A stretch of DNA of 64,000 nucleotides from Falciphora oryzae (Eukaryota; Ascomycota; Sordariomycetes; Magnaporthales; Magnaporthaceae): positions 345,323 through 409,322 of the forward strand of contig JNVV01000013.1 in NCBI GenBank assembly GCA_000733355.1, in the 5' to 3' direction. Under the pieces are notes generated by a model, which was not told where the DNA came from, did no database searches, and worked only from the letters and a program-made list of their open reading frames with translations. Shown here in pieces: positions 11,446 through 23,486 of the stretch. The position numbers were made by a program, and so were the translations under genes. The stretch's first letter is position 1, and every line of letters starts with the position of its first letter.

Positions 11446-14400
11446 CTAACCGAATATGGCGGCCATATCATAGGGCACCACGGACGGGGCATGCTCATGC
11501 TGCAGCATCTGCTGCTGCAACTGCTCCATCTGTTCACCGCGCCGCGGAATGGACACCAAGTCGAGACTGTCGCGGCGGACGTATGCGATGTAGTACGGCT
11601 GGTCCGAGGCCGAGAGGTCCTTGAGCACCTTCTCGCCATCTGTGTGCACCCGCACAGTCCTGTCGTTGTAGTTGAACCAGACTTGCTTCTCAAAGTCGTA
11701 AATCCAGACCCAATAGTGACCCGACGCTCCGGTGCTGCCGCCGTGGCAAATCACCGCGTGTATGAGATATTCGTGTTCCCGTAGATCGTCAAAGCTGTCG
11801 TCATACTTGGCGCGCAGGGCCTCGGCCTCGGCTTCCGGGTCAGCGGCGCTCGGGGCGTTCATGCCAGTCTCGCCGTCCTGCATATCGCCCGTATCCTCGG
11901 AAGGCACGGCGGCCCCCTCTTGCTGGGGAGGTGGGGTTGGGGACAAGGCCCCAGCGGCTCCCACGGTGCTTGTCGCCATGCTTTGTTGGTGATAGTCCTC
12001 GAGGTCATCAGGATCAGCGGTACCGTCTGTCATGGCCGTGTCCGCAACACCCGCAATCGGCTTCTTCTCCTCCAGCTTCTTCCTTGCAGCCACCGTCTTA
12101 GGGTTCTCGAGTTCGAGAAAGTCCCAGTACTTCTGGCGTCGCTGCCAGAGTGCATCGCCGGGTACGCTCTCCTTGTACCGATCCATGTACAAAACCTGGG
12201 GAAGCTGAATGGAAACATCTATCTTCTTGCCAGCTCGGGCTGACTGATCGTAGACTGTCCTCTGGATGCAAATATGGAGGATGGGTGGGAATTTGCGAAT
12301 GCTGCTAAACGAAAGGAAGGGATTGTTCGGATCCTGTTGGTTGTCGCTGATCTCTCGCATGAAACCCCTCTCAAGTGCCTCATGCAGCCCAACCGTCCCA
12401 GATCGAGTGGGATAGGCCAGGAGAAAGTATTCGGACGTGCCTGAGTGGAGCGTCCACTCGGCCTTGTTGATGGCCTTGTGATATCCAACTCTGATGAGAC
12501 GCAGAACCTCCGTAATGGCGTCTGTCTGTGCCTGGCCATTAGGCCCCATGGGCTCGACGCCTGTCGGCTTGATAGCGCTCTGCAAGTTGAACAACATTTT
12601 GTCCATAGCCTCTTGCACGTCCTCCTGGTCAGTGCCCTTGATAGTCTTGTCATCCAGGGCTTTCATAATACGTGCGATGGCCTGCTCCTCGGAATCACCA
12701 GCCTCGATTCCATCGGCAACGGGGCCTGTGCCAGCATCTGGGTTGACAGCATGTGCAGCTGCCGGCGAATCAGTCATTTGGATATCACCGTCGTTTGTAG
12801 ATCCCTGAAGGTGGCCGATGTCAAGGTCACCTTTCTGGTCAACCAAATCATCGTCGTCGACTTCGCACCGCATGCTGCTCGCGCTGGAGGCCGATGATCG
12901 CGCGCTGTTGACCCTGTGAAGAAGCGGGTTCCAGTCTGGGCTTCTTTGGTCGGTGTCGTAGTCATTATGATTGACCAGAGTCTGTGAGCTGACATCGCTT
13001 GCAGTCTCTACGTGTTCCGAGGTGGCGCCTCCTGATACTCGCGAGAGGGTTGCTGCATGGCTCGGGGGAGCGTTCGTGGCAGTGGATGTGCTTGGCTGGC
13101 CCGAAGGAGGCTGCACAGGGCCCATTACAGTGATCGAGTCCGCAACTAGCGGTCCCGGCAGCTGGGGACCTATAGCCTGCTTCGACTGCTTCTCGAGTTC
13201 CCAGTATCGGGCCTCAAGCTGATCCGTGTTTTTCATAGCCGCGAGGGCGAGCCGCTGGGTTGGCGTGGCATAGTGGTTGGTCGTGCTTTTGAGCTCATTG
13301 AACAACTTCCGGAGCTCATTGGTGACTATATAACAAAGGAGCACATGGTACGTTAGAGCAGTTGTTTCACATGCGAGGTCGGCGGTGGCGAGGCTCCATT
13401 GCAGGGGTGAAAACCGGCCGACTTACGCTGGTGCGCAACATATGCTTGCTTCGCACTAATGCCACGCTCCTCGGTGGTGACGCGCCGTTTACTTCGGCTT
13501 TCCTCGGTATCCGGGAGCTTGTATTCATCGAAGTTTAACACCAGGTTTCGAACAGGGTTGATGGTGAAAAAGTACTGCAGCATGCTGTTGAGGTAGCATG
13601 TGTTCCGGAGATTATCGAGGCCAGCGGGGAGGTTAGGGTCGTTGGCTGGCTCGCTCGACACTTCCACCTGCGGCGACTCCCCCATCATCACGCCAGCCAA
13701 GGTGGCAAGCACATCATTATTGAGGAATGTGCCAATCGTCTTCAGAGCCATGCCAGTCAGGAATTCGTTCTTGCCCTATACGATAGGTCGGTAAGGTCAG
13801 ATGGAGTCAATAAGCGAAAATCGGCAATCCCAACTTCTTTCTTGCTTACCTGCTCAACCTGGCCTTGCGCAAGCGCCTGGGGCAGGGTTGGATCCATGGA
13901 CTTTAGTTGCTCTTGATCTAGAGGAAGTTCGAGACAAACCAGAGCCTCGTCGAGCTCCATGGGCTCTTTGACCACTTCCATGAGCTTTAGGCCTTCCGCA
14001 TGGTGGACTGAAATCTTCTGGAGCTCGCTTCGCAGGTCGAATCGTTTGCGTGCAGCGACCTCCTTGCTGGGAGACATGGCCGAGTTCTGGATCTTATTCC
14101 TGTACTCGCCCAGGATCTCGCTGACCGTCCTACTGTCCACAGAGCCCAAGCTGTCGTCATTAGAGCCTTGCGGCACCTCGTTCAGTCCACCCAGGGCGCC
14201 AGTGCCCGCAATTTGCTCCCACTTCATACTGTCGAGAGTCGACTCCTCGGTGGCGATGAGCATATTTAGAGAGTCTTCGTTGTGAGACGCAGCGATCCTC
14301 TTCAGGGCCTCAAGATAGATGGCGCGATGAGAATGGTCCGGATCCACCCGAGTCTGGCATTCGTACGCGTATGCGAAATATTTCCAAAGGGTCCGTTCCG

Positions 14401-15543
14401 TCAAGCCCAGGATTTCGTAGTCTACACGGTCCTTAGCCGATACCCGGAACGCCTTGGGCTCGAGTTCGAGGAAACCGTCGAGTTGGTTGTTGCTGCAGTG
14501 GAATGCGAGTCTGAGATTCTCCAACGTAGTCGCGAAAACGTCTGGGTCCGACGTAGTGTTGTCCCTCCTAAGGTTGTTGAGCTCATACAATAGGTCCTGG
14601 AAGAACGACTGCCTCGAGGGGACCACCGCGGGGTTCCTTGGCGGAGGGTCATCATCTTGCAAGTTGGGGAGCTTCCAGAACTCAGAGTCGGCGTCAATTT
14701 CCTTCTCAAACCCCAAGAACTCGAACAAGCTGTTTCCGCTTTCCTCGGTCCCGAACTGGACTGCAAACTTGATGTTGCGAACGTTGATGCGTTGGGATCG
14801 GCGCTGATCTGGCGGCATCAGTGCGTCTGATAGATAGTGGTGCAGATGTTTGGGGGCCATATTCTCATCTGTTGCCTTTTGGAACCTCTCCGGGTTGGTT
14901 TCGATCCCCAGCCGCAACCGCCTTTTCACCGCATCGTCGTCGGTGAGGCTCCTGGCGTGCTCAGCCGGGAGACGTGGGAGCGAAACCTCGATGGCGACCC
15001 GAAAGGAGCATTCTGGGGCAGAGCACATGTATGCCGCATGACTGCAGCAGCAGAGGAACTTGACGTCGCGCCCTCCGTCCAGGCGGCACGGCTCGAGGTC
15101 TCTGGCGTTGATCTGCGCGGGTACCATATGGTGTAGCGGCTTGGCCGGGTTGTTGTTGAACCTCCCGCAGAGCTTCCCAGTCGGGGCAGAGATACGCAAG
15201 ATGAAGTGATGCAGGCAGCGCTTGCACATGGTTGAAACGATGATGAGATAATGGTCGCCGGCCTGGCGCAGCCCGGTGTTGACGCATTGCTCGGGTTTCA
15301 CCACCAGATCGTGTGTGCCGCCCAGCGAGAGACAACCGACATTAAAGCTAGGCTCCTCGTCACCGAGGCCACGGACGAGGAAGTCGTCGATCCATTTGTG
15401 TGCCAGGCGCCCTAGGCCGAAAGGTATGTTCGTCATTAGCTTGGTCAACGAGACGCCGGGCGCGGGGGCAACATACCGAAGTCCTTAAGCGGGGGCGGGC
15501 TGGTGCCGACCGCGTTGGCGGTGGGCATAATGGGCGGGTTCAT
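11446..15543 (-). CDS. UBP2: ubiquitin carboxyl-terminal hydrolase, UBP2 type
   Basis: Large USP-family cysteine protease that removes ubiquitin chains. Yeast Ubp2 counteracts the Rsp5 ligase on K63 chains; that role is inferred by family. Four exons (15543-15477, 15411-13850, 13775-13427, 13325-11446) give 1285 residues, against about 1270 in yeast. The N-terminal half (MNPPIMPTANAVGTSP...) contains paired-Cys segments and a long helical region. The catalytic Cys is near residue 603 in GLDNLRNTCYLNSMLQYFF. The His box is near the C-terminus (HAVICHGGSTGASGHYWVWI), followed by WFNYNDRTV and YIAYVRR. The insertion between Cys and His boxes is very long (about 600 residues) and rich in Ser, Asp and Pro, as in UBP2 and USP25/28. 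The Cys box has Arg where most USPs have Gly (N-L-R-N-T-C). The start sits at the first Met giving a compact first exon; a second in-frame Met is 5 codons further. Confidence 0.93.
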
Positions 15544-16870
15544 CGTACCCTTGGCGTGGTCAGTTAACGCAACGAGCACCATGCTTGCGAAATGCACAAA
15601 ACAGAATCCAACTGTTGAAGTCTCCGGATGGAGGGGCGTCAGAGAGGAAAAGCTATGTCTTGGGCAGCCCGAGTGGAGCAATTATGTGCACCAAGAGAAG
15701 TGGGCCGAGCCCGTCTGGTGTCACCGTGGAAGCCCAAGAATGTAATGAGCTTCACGGGCCTGCAATAACCAGGGTACCAAGTCGGTACTCGGACTTTGGG
15801 GGATGCAAAGCAGCCAAATTGGGGACAGTGCAAGCTAGATAGCTAGGCATGTATCGAGGGGATTTGAGAATGGAAAGTCATTAAAGGGTAGCTGGTTGAA
15901 CATCTAGATGCTGTGGCAAACAAGGTGGATAGGCAGGTAGTTTCGTTCGGAGGGTTTGTCAGAGGAGTGACGACGACGACGACGACGATGACAACGAAAA
16001 AGCAGGGGTAAGAACAACACCCGGTGGTGGAGCAGCTCGCGCCCTCGCGTCCTTGTGGCAAACCAGAAGGGTAGTAGGATTAAAAGTGCATCGTGGGCAG
16101 ACAAGTGGCTTAGAAGAGAGACTCTAGGAATAGGAAGACAACAAGCAAAACGGGGACCCACATGAAGTCGAGAGACGCACGGGTATGTGGTGGACGTTGA
16201 GTGAGAATCGTGCAGCTGGGCCGCCTGCGTTTCGCGCCGGGTTTTGCTACGCTACCCGGGCCTAGTAGAAACCGATGGAATGGCGGGGTAGCGACCGAGG
16301 TGGCACAGCGTTCTAGATCAGTTCCGTCTGGCGCGGTGGTGTTTCGGGCTCGCCTGTGCCGGCCAGCGAGCATACGTAGACCCTCGGGACTTGCCTCCAA
16401 GGTGTCGCGGTGGCGTTTGTGCGTCACCAGGCCGAAGCTGACGCAGCCTCGTAGCCTCCCAACGTCTCCGCAGTGAATGATGTTGGGTGTGGCTGGATGT
16501 AATCTCGCAGCGTCGAGGGGATGCGGGCGGGCCAGCCCAGCCCAGTCCAGCACACAACGCACCCCAGCCAGGAAAGTCAGCAACGACCTAGGCAATGGTG
16601 GAGATGGTGCTGACATAATATTTAATGCACGTGATGTGAGGCTCCGTCATGACAAGCTCGCAAGCCAGTCAGACAAAGGCAATTGGAAGCTTATCGGCCC
16701 ACCTCGTCTCGGTGCGTCTTTGCATCCGACCAAGTCCACTCCACCCGTGCAGACTCCTCCCGACCGAACCTATATCTCTCTGTTCGCCTCCTCGCAAAAC
16801 TCAACCCCAACAAGACCCGAAAACCCCCTGCCACGCACCCAATTGCGCGGTCAGCGGCAACCGAGACAAG
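15544..16870. other. divergent promoter region UBP2 / complex I subunit
   Basis: No gene seen. An imperfect GAC trinucleotide run on the plus strand lies at about 15,968-15,990. The rest is taken as the 5' regions of two divergent genes. Confidence 0.5.
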
Positions 16871-17755
16871 ATGGCTGGCGGACACGGCAGCGAGGGTGAT
16901 GCCTACCACCCCCAGGATGCCGTCAAGAACGGCATCACTGCCGCGCTCACCTATGGCGGCGTCGGCTTGTTCGCCTCGTCGATCCAGAGCGCCGTCCAGC
17001 GCCAGCCCGTCGGCTCCATGGCCACCTTCACCCGCTTCGGTGGCAACATCGGCACCTTTGGTCAGTCCTGTCGCGCCCAGCCGCCGCGGCCTGCTTGACT
17101 GCGCTCTCTCTTCCCGCGTGTGACTGACACCAAAGCCATGCACGACCCCCAACAGCCCTGGTCGGCGGGGTTTTCGAGTTCTCCAAGACCGCCTCGGCAA
17201 ACCTGCGCCAGAAGGAGGACCCCTACAACACAGCGATCGGCGGATTCCTCGGCGGCTCAATACTGGGAATGCGGAGTACGACAACCCCCACTCAGGCGCG
17301 AGCTTCCTACGCCCTAGGCGGCCAACGCGCCACTCGCGACGTATGAATTGCTAACATGATTTCCCAACAGGCATGCGGATGCCCATGATCCTGGGGTACG
17401 GGGCAGGAGTGTCTATCATTTTGTCTGCTTTCGACTACACCGGCAACTCGCTGAGGGGATGGGGTAAGGACCCCAACGTGGACGATTACGAGCGCAAAGA
17501 GGCCTTGAGGAAGAACCGGAGGAGGCCACTTGAAGAGACAATCGCCGACCTTGGCGAGGGCAGAGGTGAGCGTTCCCGACGCCGACCGTCCCTCGTCCCT
17601 TCATTCCTCGGCCGCCCGTACTGACAGTATCTTGTATGTGTCCAGGCATTCAGCCTCCTGGCTACGAGGAGCGCCGTCGCCAGAGGCTCAAGGAGAAGTA
17701 TGGTGTCGAGATTAACCCCGTATGCGCAGACCCTAACCAGGCGGCCTCAAGCTAA
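16871..17755 (+). CDS. NADH:ubiquinone oxidoreductase 21.3-kDa-type subunit (Tim17 family, NDUFA11-like)
   Basis: Accessory membrane subunit of mitochondrial complex I, of the Tim17/22/23 fold. Four exons (16871-17060, 17156-17275, 17371-17565, 17646-17755) give 204 residues. The protein starts MAGGHGSEGDAYHPQDAVKNG. Hydrophobic Gly-rich segments follow (ITAALTYGGVGLFASS; AIGGFLGGSILGM; MILGYGAGVSIILSAFDY), separated by FSKTASANLRQKEDPYN. The tail is charged (ERKEALRKNRRRPLEE; GYEERRRQRLKEKYGV). Length, N-terminus and the Gly-rich membrane hairpins match the fungal 21.3-kDa subunit. No cleavable presequence is visible, as expected for this family. It is divergent to UBP2 and convergent to MSH2, with no functional link. 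The start context (aag ATG GCT) is good and there is no upstream in-frame alternative. Confidence 0.88.
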
Positions 17756-18352
17756 GGGGGCATAGTTCCTGTCGTTTGTGGTCTTGCGTATACTATGTAT
17801 ATTTAGCGTTCAGCACCTGCCCTAGAGATGGCTCCGAATGCCTTTTCCTTACGGTAGACTGGGAATTGAACTGTACCAACGGTCGCCCCCCTGACAGTAA
17901 CGGCTCTGTGGCTCGTGAAAGCTCTCGCTTGACGCCAGTCGCCTGTTCTATCATAACAGTATGTCACTCTTGTTTCCTTCTCGTCTAGTCGTCCCTTTCA
18001 TGATGATTGTTTAGAGGCTGTTTATGAATTTGTCTTCGACAAACATGGTTATAAACCAAACACTGTTCACCTTTTATCTGATATAACATTTAGGTCTTCT
18101 ATTTTGCTTCAACACATTATCCCGAAGCTTGGAGCAACAACGCTAACTCACGATCAATTTCTAGTGTACAACTCCTTTTTGGTTGTAACCCATATTACCA
18201 GCTCGCCCTTGAGCTTAGTTTCCACCCCAGATATAGCGCTTGCCCTTTGGATTCTCTTCGCTTCTGTCCGTAACCGCACCCTAACGCCTCAAATTAAGAA
18301 GGCAATGTAATTTCATCATATTGCCCATCACGTAGTGCGCCGAGCACAATTT
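17756..18352. other. convergent 3' spacer, complex I subunit / MSH2
   Basis: AT-richer than its surroundings, with no gene seen. It contains the 3' untranslated regions of both flanking genes. Confidence 0.5.
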
Positions 18353-21212
18353 CTACAGCGCCTTAACCGACTGGAAAAAGGGGTTCTGAAGGAGAGTGGC
18401 GTCCGCCGCAACCAACTCCTTCATCTTGGCGACCATCTGGTCCCTGGTCAGGTTCCCATCCTTTACCTCGTCCTTCCACTTGACCAGTATTTCCTTGAGG
18501 CGTGCGCTGCCCTGCTCGACGTCCTCCTTGCTGTACTGCAGGCCGAGGCTGTCATGTTTGGCTGTGAAGTCTTCCAGCTCGTCCGCCTTCCTCTTGGCCA
18601 TACGCACGACCTTGTCCGGGAACCGCACCAGCTCGGCAACGTGGATGCCAAAGCTCTGGTCGCAAATCCCCGGCTCGACCTTGTAGAGGAGCGTCACCTC
18701 GCGCTTCTCGTCCTCCTTGGCAGAGGCCGAGGTGCCGCTGATGTGCGCAGTGACGTGCAGGTTGGTCACCTGTCGGTGCTGATCCGCCATTGCCGTAAGC
18801 TCGTGGAAGTGCGTGGCAAAGAGGGCCGCGGCGCCGATCTCGCGCACGATATGTTCCGAGATGGCCCAGGCGAGTCCGAAACCATCGTAAGTCGAGGTGC
18901 CGCGACCGAGCTCGTCGATGATGATGAGCGAGTCCGCCGTCGCTGACTTTAGGATGTTGGCCGTCTCCAGCATCTCTGCCATGAAGGTCGAGACTCCCTT
19001 GAGCTGCGAGTCGCTCGCGCCCACACGCGCCAGGATGGCGTCGTACACCGTGATCTCAGCCTCCGCGCAGGGCACGAAGCAGCCGATCTGCGCCATCAGC
19101 GCAATCACACCCACCTGGCGGATGTAGGTCGATTTTCCGCCCATGTTGGGACCCGTGATGATGAGAAACGACGACCCTTCGCGGTCGAGCTCCACATCGT
19201 TGGTGATAAACTGCACGTCGTCCTGCATCTCCAGGCATGGATGGCGGGCCTCCTTGAGCAGAGTCCGGCCCTCACCGCGGGCGTGAACCTTGGGCCGGAC
19301 GTATGATATCGGGGCGTGGACGGAACAGTGTGCGAAGGAAACAATGACGTCGAGGTGGGCCAGGACGCCGGCCAGCCGCTCGAGAAGCGGCGCGTAGGAC
19401 GCAGCTACGCTGACCACCTCGTTCACCAGGCTCCCCTGTGTCCTGTCGTAGTTCTTGGAGAGCTGGTCGAACTCGCGGCGAAGAGACTGCAGGTGCTTAG
19501 TTGTGAAGTAGACTCCGTTCTTCTGAGTCGAGCACTCTTGATATCCGGAGGTATTGCGTATGCAGCCGGCCTCTGTCCTCGTCAGCCTCATGCACCAGCC
19601 GTGGACCTTGTGGTTCTCCAGAAAGATCTTCTTGTCCATCTCCTGGCCAAGATCATCGGCGGCCTTAGTGAACTCCTTGTTCATGTCGGACCGCAGCCGA
19701 TCAAGCTTCTTCCTGATTATGCGAAGGCCGTCGTCGAACTCGGGCTTGATAATGAACTCATGATTGTCCAGAGCATCGAGATCCACGGTGGTCTCGACCA
19801 TCTCCTGCAGGCGCACGAGATTATCCGATAGCTCACGCAGCTTAGTCGTGTAGGTCGCATCGAGGGGGTCTCGATACGCCTCATCCATGACCCCCTCGAG
19901 CGTCCCGATGAAGCCAGGCAGACGTATAACGACCTGATACGTCCTGACAACATCTTCCAGGTTCGCCTTCTTCCTCTGGAAGCGCTTGGCGAGCCTGTAC
20001 AGGTCTGGGACAGACCTGAGATGCTCCTCCTGCATCGTCTGACGCAGCTCTGTGTCATTCATGAAGGCCTCCACGAGCTGCTGTCTCGACTCGATCTCCC
20101 CCTTGTTCATGAGTGGCTGCTTTAGCCACTGCGAGAGAAGCCGGCTACCAACCGGGGTCTTGCAGTGATTGAGCAGGCCGAACAGGCTCATCGTCTTGGA
20201 CCCGTCCCTAGCGCCGGGCATCAGGTTGAGCGCCTTGAGTGCGGCCGCGTCGAGCTTCATAAACTGCGACAGGTCGTGCTGGAAAAGCTGATACTGGCCA
20301 AAGTTGGAAGGATCCTGGAGCACGTTCAGGTACCTGATCAGTGCCGCCGCGGCGCCCATGGCGAGCTTGAGGTCCGTCTGCGGCAGCAGGCTGGCTGACC
20401 TCTCGTCCTTGAGCAGCCTTGCCAGATCCTGCTCGATGTCTTTGGTGCCGAAATCGCTCACGGACCGCTCCGACATGGCAATACCGCAGCTGTCGATGAT
20501 CTGCTTCAATTTCGCAAGATCCGGGTCCTTGTTGGCATCGGCCTTGTCGTGCTGTATCAGACACTCCTTGACGCCAAGCTGGATAAGGAGAGCCTCAAAG
20601 TTGGAGAAGAGGTCGTTGTCTAGGAATTCGCTGACCCCGAGCTCACGCACACTCGCGTCTGCGAAGCAGACGCCGACATTGCGGGCCTCGGAGGCCTTTG
20701 TGGATATCTTGACGGCCAGAATCATCGGTGCCGAGTCCGATTGTCCGAGCTCTTCTTCGACATCTTGCAGGTTTCCGGGCGACGCTTGCTTCGTAACCTT
20801 CCAGTTCATACGACCGTTGGGGCTCTCGTAGATCTCCACCCTCTTTCCGAGCTTGTTGAGAGCGTCTCGAAGGAACTGACGGAATACCGTCACGGTCATG
20901 GTCACTGAGGGCAGGCCAGTGTGATCGCTGCGGCCAAGATGCCTCACCACCGAGGTGGTCTTGTATACCTAGAGATTATAACCATGCCCAGGTTAGGAAT
21001 AGTTCTGACTGGAAGCGTAGTGACCTTGGAAATTAGATAGGTAGTCGATAACTTACTGTCTGGGCAATGAAGTTGGCATCTTTTCCATGTGCAGTATACC
21101 AGTCGCCTCGGTCGAATATCCGTATTGTGTCTTCGTGCGTGGAGGGCAGCGACTTGAAGTACCGTATGAAGCCATGCTCGTCGTCCACCTTCAGCTCTGG
21201 TCGGGAGGACAT
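18353..21212 (-). CDS. MSH2: DNA mismatch repair protein MSH2
   Basis: MutS homologue shared by the MutS-alpha (with MSH6) and MutS-beta (with MSH3) heterodimers, which recognise mismatches and small loops in the nucleus. Two exons, 21212-21057 and 20968-18353, join in phase 0 (FIAQT then VYKTTSVVRHLG) and give 923 residues, a normal length. The N-terminal mismatch-binding domain starts MSSRPELKVDDEHGFIRYF and includes DRGDWYTAHGKDANF. The connector and lever domains follow (MSLFGLLNHCKTPVGSRLL; FIIKPEFDDGLRIIRKKLD). The ATPase has Walker A ITGPNMGGKSTYIRQ (about residues 656-670), Walker B region IIIDELGRGTSTYDGFGLAW (about 730) and LFATHFHEL. The C-terminal dimer helix-turn-helix includes QSFGIHVAELVRFP. 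No catalytic residue is missing. The promoter is shared with TRM10 and carries an MCB-like ACGCGT motif 162 bp upstream. Confidence 0.97.
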
Positions 21213-21678
21213 GTCTGCGGATTGTCGTTCTGGAAAGAGAGTCTGAGGCAGGTTCCACGGCTACAGAGTACAGACTCGAGACTTTACAATGCTGTTGTTG
21301 TGTGCTGTTGGACAATGGAAGGCGGCATGAAAGTGTGGATTGTGGAGAGCAATTGGGGAGGACTCGCCAGAAGACGCGTCGGAGTAAATCAATTAAACCG
21401 AAGACGCGACGGACACCTTTCAGCTCCTAGAGCTGGGGCCACCGCACCCCTGCAGGCCCCGCCCAACCGCCCGCCTGGGTCAAATCATTTTCAGCACTCC
21501 ATGAGGACAAGAAAAGAAAAGTTCTAACCCCACTGTTGCGTAACGACGTCAGATCCAGTGGTTCAAGCGAGAGCACATCGAACTCCCAGGAGCCTCAGGC
21601 GTGTATCCAGCGGTGTTCCGAAGCCCATACTTCTGATCGGGCTTGATGGGAAGCAGCGCCTCTCGCTAAGCAAGCGCG
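21213..21678. promoter_or_regulatory. 466-bp bidirectional promoter MSH2/TRM10 with MCB-like motif
   Basis: The start codons of MSH2 (minus) and TRM10 (plus) are only 466 bp apart. ACGCGT, the MluI cell-cycle box bound by MBF in yeasts, lies at 21374-21379. A related ACGCGA is at 21414-21419. Yeast MSH2 is a known G1/S-expressed gene; that the fungal motif acts the same way is inference. Confidence 0.5.
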
Positions 21679-22995
21679 ATGGCGGACTCGACTCACATTT
21701 CCGAAACCAAATATCCACTGGGAAGCTCCACGGCGACAACAGCTCCCGACAGCACCGCCGATCCAACACCTCAGACAACTGAGATCCCTGAGGATTCCTC
21801 GACGCGCATGGACGTCAACCGCCAGCAGAATCCGACCGGAAATGCCGGGGATGCTGCGCCAAGCGGCGAGCCGTCGCAGCCACCGATATCCAAGAGCCAG
21901 CAAAAGAAGCTGAAGCGCCAGCGCATGTGGGAAGAGCGCAAGGACGACCGCAAGCGCCTCAGGAAGGAGAAGCGTCACCAGCAGCAGGCCAAGAAGCGCG
22001 CGGTCAGAGCCGAGCGAGCCGCCGAGCTCGAGGCGACGGGCCTGGACCCCAAGGCGGCGTTCGAGGCGGCCAAGCCCCCACGCCGGCCACCGCCGCGACA
22101 GGCGCCCGTCACCATAATCCTCGACTGCGACTTCGAGAAGTACATGTCGGAAAAGGAGCTCGTCTCGCTCTCGAGCCAAATCGTGCGCTCATACTCGGAT
22201 AACCGCTCTGCCTCGATCCAGGCCCATCTCGTCATCAGTTCATGGGGCGGCAAGCTGCGAGAGAGGTTCGAGACCGTATTGGGGAATTCCCATGACGGGT
22301 GGAAAGGCACCCGCTTTTCCGAGGCGGACTTTGTGAAGGCGGGGAGGGAAGCTCTTGAGATGATGAAAGGCCCCAAAGGCGGCGTCCTAGTCGACAGCCT
22401 GCTGCCTCAGGTAACGTCGGCAGAAGGGGCAACAGGGGAGGAAATAGTAGCCCCGCCAGCGAAGGCCTCCATCACGAGGGATACCCAGGACCCAACCCCA
22501 GTCCCCGAACCGGAACCGGACAGGCAAGACCCATCAATGGTCTATCTGACGGCGGACTCTCCCTACACACTAGAGAGACTGGAGCCAAATACGAGCTACG
22601 TGATTGGCGGCATCATTGACCGGAACCGGGAGAAGGGCCTATGCTATAAGCGCGCCAACGAGAGGGGCGTGCGCACGGCCAAATTGCCCATTGGCGAGTA
22701 TATGGTCATGACGAGTCGCAAGGTTCTAACGACTAACCAGGTTGTCGAAATCATGGTGAAATGGCTAGAGTGTGGCGACTGGAAGACGGCCTTTCAGCAA
22801 GTCATTCCAAAGAGGAAATGCGGCGTATTGAAATGTGACGACCCGGACGCAGAGAAGGCGGACGCAGATGGCCCAGATGATCAGGATCCTGAGCAGGAAC
22901 ACGCCGCCGAGGACGATGAGGAGGAGAACGAGGCCGGAGGCGAGGGTGATATTAACGGCGAAGAAGTCAAGGGAGGAGTCGATACTCAACCATGA
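21679..22995 (+). CDS. TRM10: tRNA (guanine-N1)-methyltransferase TRM10
   Basis: SPOUT-family enzyme that methylates N1 of guanosine 9 in tRNAs using S-adenosylmethionine. Single exon of 438 residues. The N-terminal third is low complexity, followed by a basic helix rich in Lys, Arg and Glu (about residues 75-120), typical of TRM10 tRNA-binding extensions. The SPOUT domain covers about residues 140-385: VTIILDCDFEKYMSEKEL, VYLTADSPYTLERL, SYVIGGIIDRNREKGLCYKR (SAM-binding knot), then ANERGVRTAKLPIGEYM and VLTTNQVVEIMVKWLE. The last 50 residues are strongly acidic, also common in the family. The start is the first Met of the frame after a stop-rich leader. An insertion of about 50 residues (near 250-285, rich in Pro and Glu) splits the domain as in other filamentous fungi. 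It shares its promoter with MSH2. Confidence 0.95.
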   Translation: MADSTHISETKYPLGSSTATTAPDSTADPTPQTTEIPEDSSTRMDVNRQQNPTGNAGDAAPSGEPSQPPISKSQQKKLKRQRMWEERKDDRKRLRKEKRHQQQAKKRAVRAERAAELEATGLDPKAAFEAAKPPRRPPPRQAPVTIILDCDFEKYMSEKELVSLSSQIVRSYSDNRSASIQAHLVISSWGGKLRERFETVLGNSHDGWKGTRFSEADFVKAGREALEMMKGPKGGVLVDSLLPQVTSAEGATGEEIVAPPAKASITRDTQDPTPVPEPEPDRQDPSMVYLTADSPYTLERLEPNTSYVIGGIIDRNREKGLCYKRANERGVRTAKLPIGEYMVMTSRKVLTTNQVVEIMVKWLECGDWKTAFQQVIPKRKCGVLKCDDPDAEKADADGPDDQDPEQEHAAEDDEEENEAGGEGDINGEEVKGGVDTQP

Positions 22996-23486
22996 AACGT
23001 TGGGGATCTCGAACATAATACCGAAAGAAAAAAAAAAAGAAAAAAATACAAGAATACAACTAACTCTGAGAGCACATTCCAACATGCATGGAAACACCAC
23101 TTCCCACCAAATAAGTACCTGGCCAGTAGTGAGATTTCTGAATAGTGTACAAGGTTCAGTTTTCCCTCGTCCTTTCCCAACCGCCCAATCCTTCCATGCT
23201 GTGTCGTTGTCTCGTCCCGCATTGCTTTACCTCCCCACATAGGTATTCTACTACCACTCGGTGTGAAGGGAAGCAGATTCGGGACTGTCTGGTGGATGGA
23301 AAGATTCCGCTCTTCGAAGTATAACCGGGTTGAAAAAGCGATTCAAAAATGCCATGATTAGGTACCATTCGTAAGCTCCCGCTGTTCATTTCATGAATCG
23401 TTCATTACAAGCGTTCGGCTTAGCAGTTAAAAACACCTGGCAAGCCCATCGACAAAAAGGGAGAAGCTTGCCTGGCATTGAGCCAT
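22996..23486. other. convergent 3' spacer TRM10/PRI1
   Basis: Mainly 3' flanks of the two facing genes, with an A-rich stretch at about 23,025-23,050. No gene seen. Confidence 0.5.
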